Source: an uncultured Porphyromonadaceae bacterium
GTDB lineage: Bacteria; Bacteroidota; Bacteroidia; Bacteroidales; Muribaculaceae
Direction of reading: 5' to 3'
Length of the DNA: 5,720 bases
Assembly (NCBI GenBank): GCA_947166165.1
Contig: CAMVDK010000198.1
Location: forward strand, 1 to 5,720
Below the pieces are notes generated by a model. It searched no databases and was not told the origin of the DNA. It worked only from the letters and a program-made list of their open reading frames with translations. The position numbers were made by a program, and so were the translations under genes. This document shows, piece after piece, positions 5,405-5,720 of the stretch. Position 1 is the first letter of the stretch. Each line of letters begins with the position of its first letter.

Positions 5405-5720
5405 ATGAGAAATTATTTAACTAAACTATTAACGGCAGTGCTGCTGACCCTGTTCACAGCCCTGCCAGCAGCGGCCTACGACTTTATGGTCGATGGCATA
5501 TGCTATAACTACAACGCCGACGGCAACTCGGTGACGGTGACGTATGAAAAATTCGCTATCTTAGAAGATGCAAGTTACACCAATGCCAATGGCGCACTGA
5601 CCATCCCTTCTTCGGTGTATTACAATGGCAAAACCTACTTCGTGACCTCTATCGACTCCGGGGCCTTCAATGGTTGCAGCGGCTTCACCGGCTCGCTGAC
5701 CATCCCCAACTCCGTGACCT
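5405..5720 (+). CDS. BspA-like leucine-rich-repeat surface protein (partial, 3' end outside window)
   Basis: The first 105 codons of an open frame that continues past the window. The N-terminus (MRNYLTKLLTAVLLTLFTALPAAA) is a classic Sec signal peptide: R2 and K7, a hydrophobic core at 8-20, and A22-A23-A24 before Y25 as the signal peptidase I site. The mature start, YDFMVDGICYNYNADGNSVTVTYE, is the usual entry strand of Bacteroidota BspA-type proteins. It is followed by GALTIPSSVYYNGKTYFVTS, then IDSGAFNGCSGFTGSLTIPNSVT, the first LRR_5-type repeat with its I-x-x-x-A-F-x-x-C and L-x-I-P-x-S-V signature. Family members are secreted or surface-attached, sometimes with a C-terminal sorting domain, and some mediate adhesion; the anchoring end is not visible here. 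The low-GC early codons (aga aat tat tta) contrast with the GC-rich genes to the left and may reflect selection for open mRNA near the start. Confidence 0.9.
   Translation, partial: MRNYLTKLLTAVLLTLFTALPAAAYDFMVDGICYNYNADGNSVTVTYEKFAILEDASYTNANGALTIPSSVYYNGKTYFVTSIDSGAFNGCSGFTGSLTIPNSVT

Overview
The window looks like chromosomal DNA of a gut- or oral-type Bacteroidales (Prevotella/Muribaculaceae-like). This rests on a PCMD-domain lipoprotein, the start of a BspA-type leucine-rich-repeat surface protein, promoter-like sequences fitting the Bacteroidota consensus (TTTG, about 20 nt, TAnnTTTG), and A-rich rather than GGAGG-type sequences before start codons. The genus cannot be fixed from what is visible. 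Coding DNA is fairly GC-rich, while 4354-4440 and 5010-5260 are markedly AT-rich.

Layout. Positions 2-67 hold the last codons of an upstream + strand gene. After a 125-nt gap with a near-consensus promoter comes a 674-residue, four-helix membrane-anchored nucleotide-sugar 4,6-dehydratase of the CapD/WbpM/PglF type (193-2217). It is followed 53 nt later by a 392-residue PCMD lipoprotein (2271-3449), possibly in the same transcript. A convergent minus-strand gene (3621-4274) encodes a four-helix membrane protein with a histidine cluster and a proline-rich tail. It has its own promoter and a clear intrinsic terminator (3542-3590). The last 316 bases (5405-5720) begin a secreted BspA-like protein that runs off the window.

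The 1.13-kb gap between the two divergently transcribed genes (4275-5404) is the most unusual part. It contains (i) a 474-nt imperfect palindromic element (4492-4965) made of two inverted copies of one composite unit, each unit carrying the same ordered set of hairpins at nearly the same spacing but with different stem sequences; (ii) an AT-rich cluster of AAATGAAAT direct repeats (5082-5164) just upstream of a predicted promoter; and (iii) a leader of about 190 nt with a nested hairpin and a 28-codon mini-ORF ahead of the surface-protein gene.

How the parts fit. The dehydratase would supply a deoxy-amino sugar precursor for surface glycan or protein glycosylation. The lipoprotein and the BspA-like protein are predicted envelope or secreted products. 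No direct functional link between them can be shown from this sequence. No tRNA, rRNA, CRISPR array or transposase gene was found.
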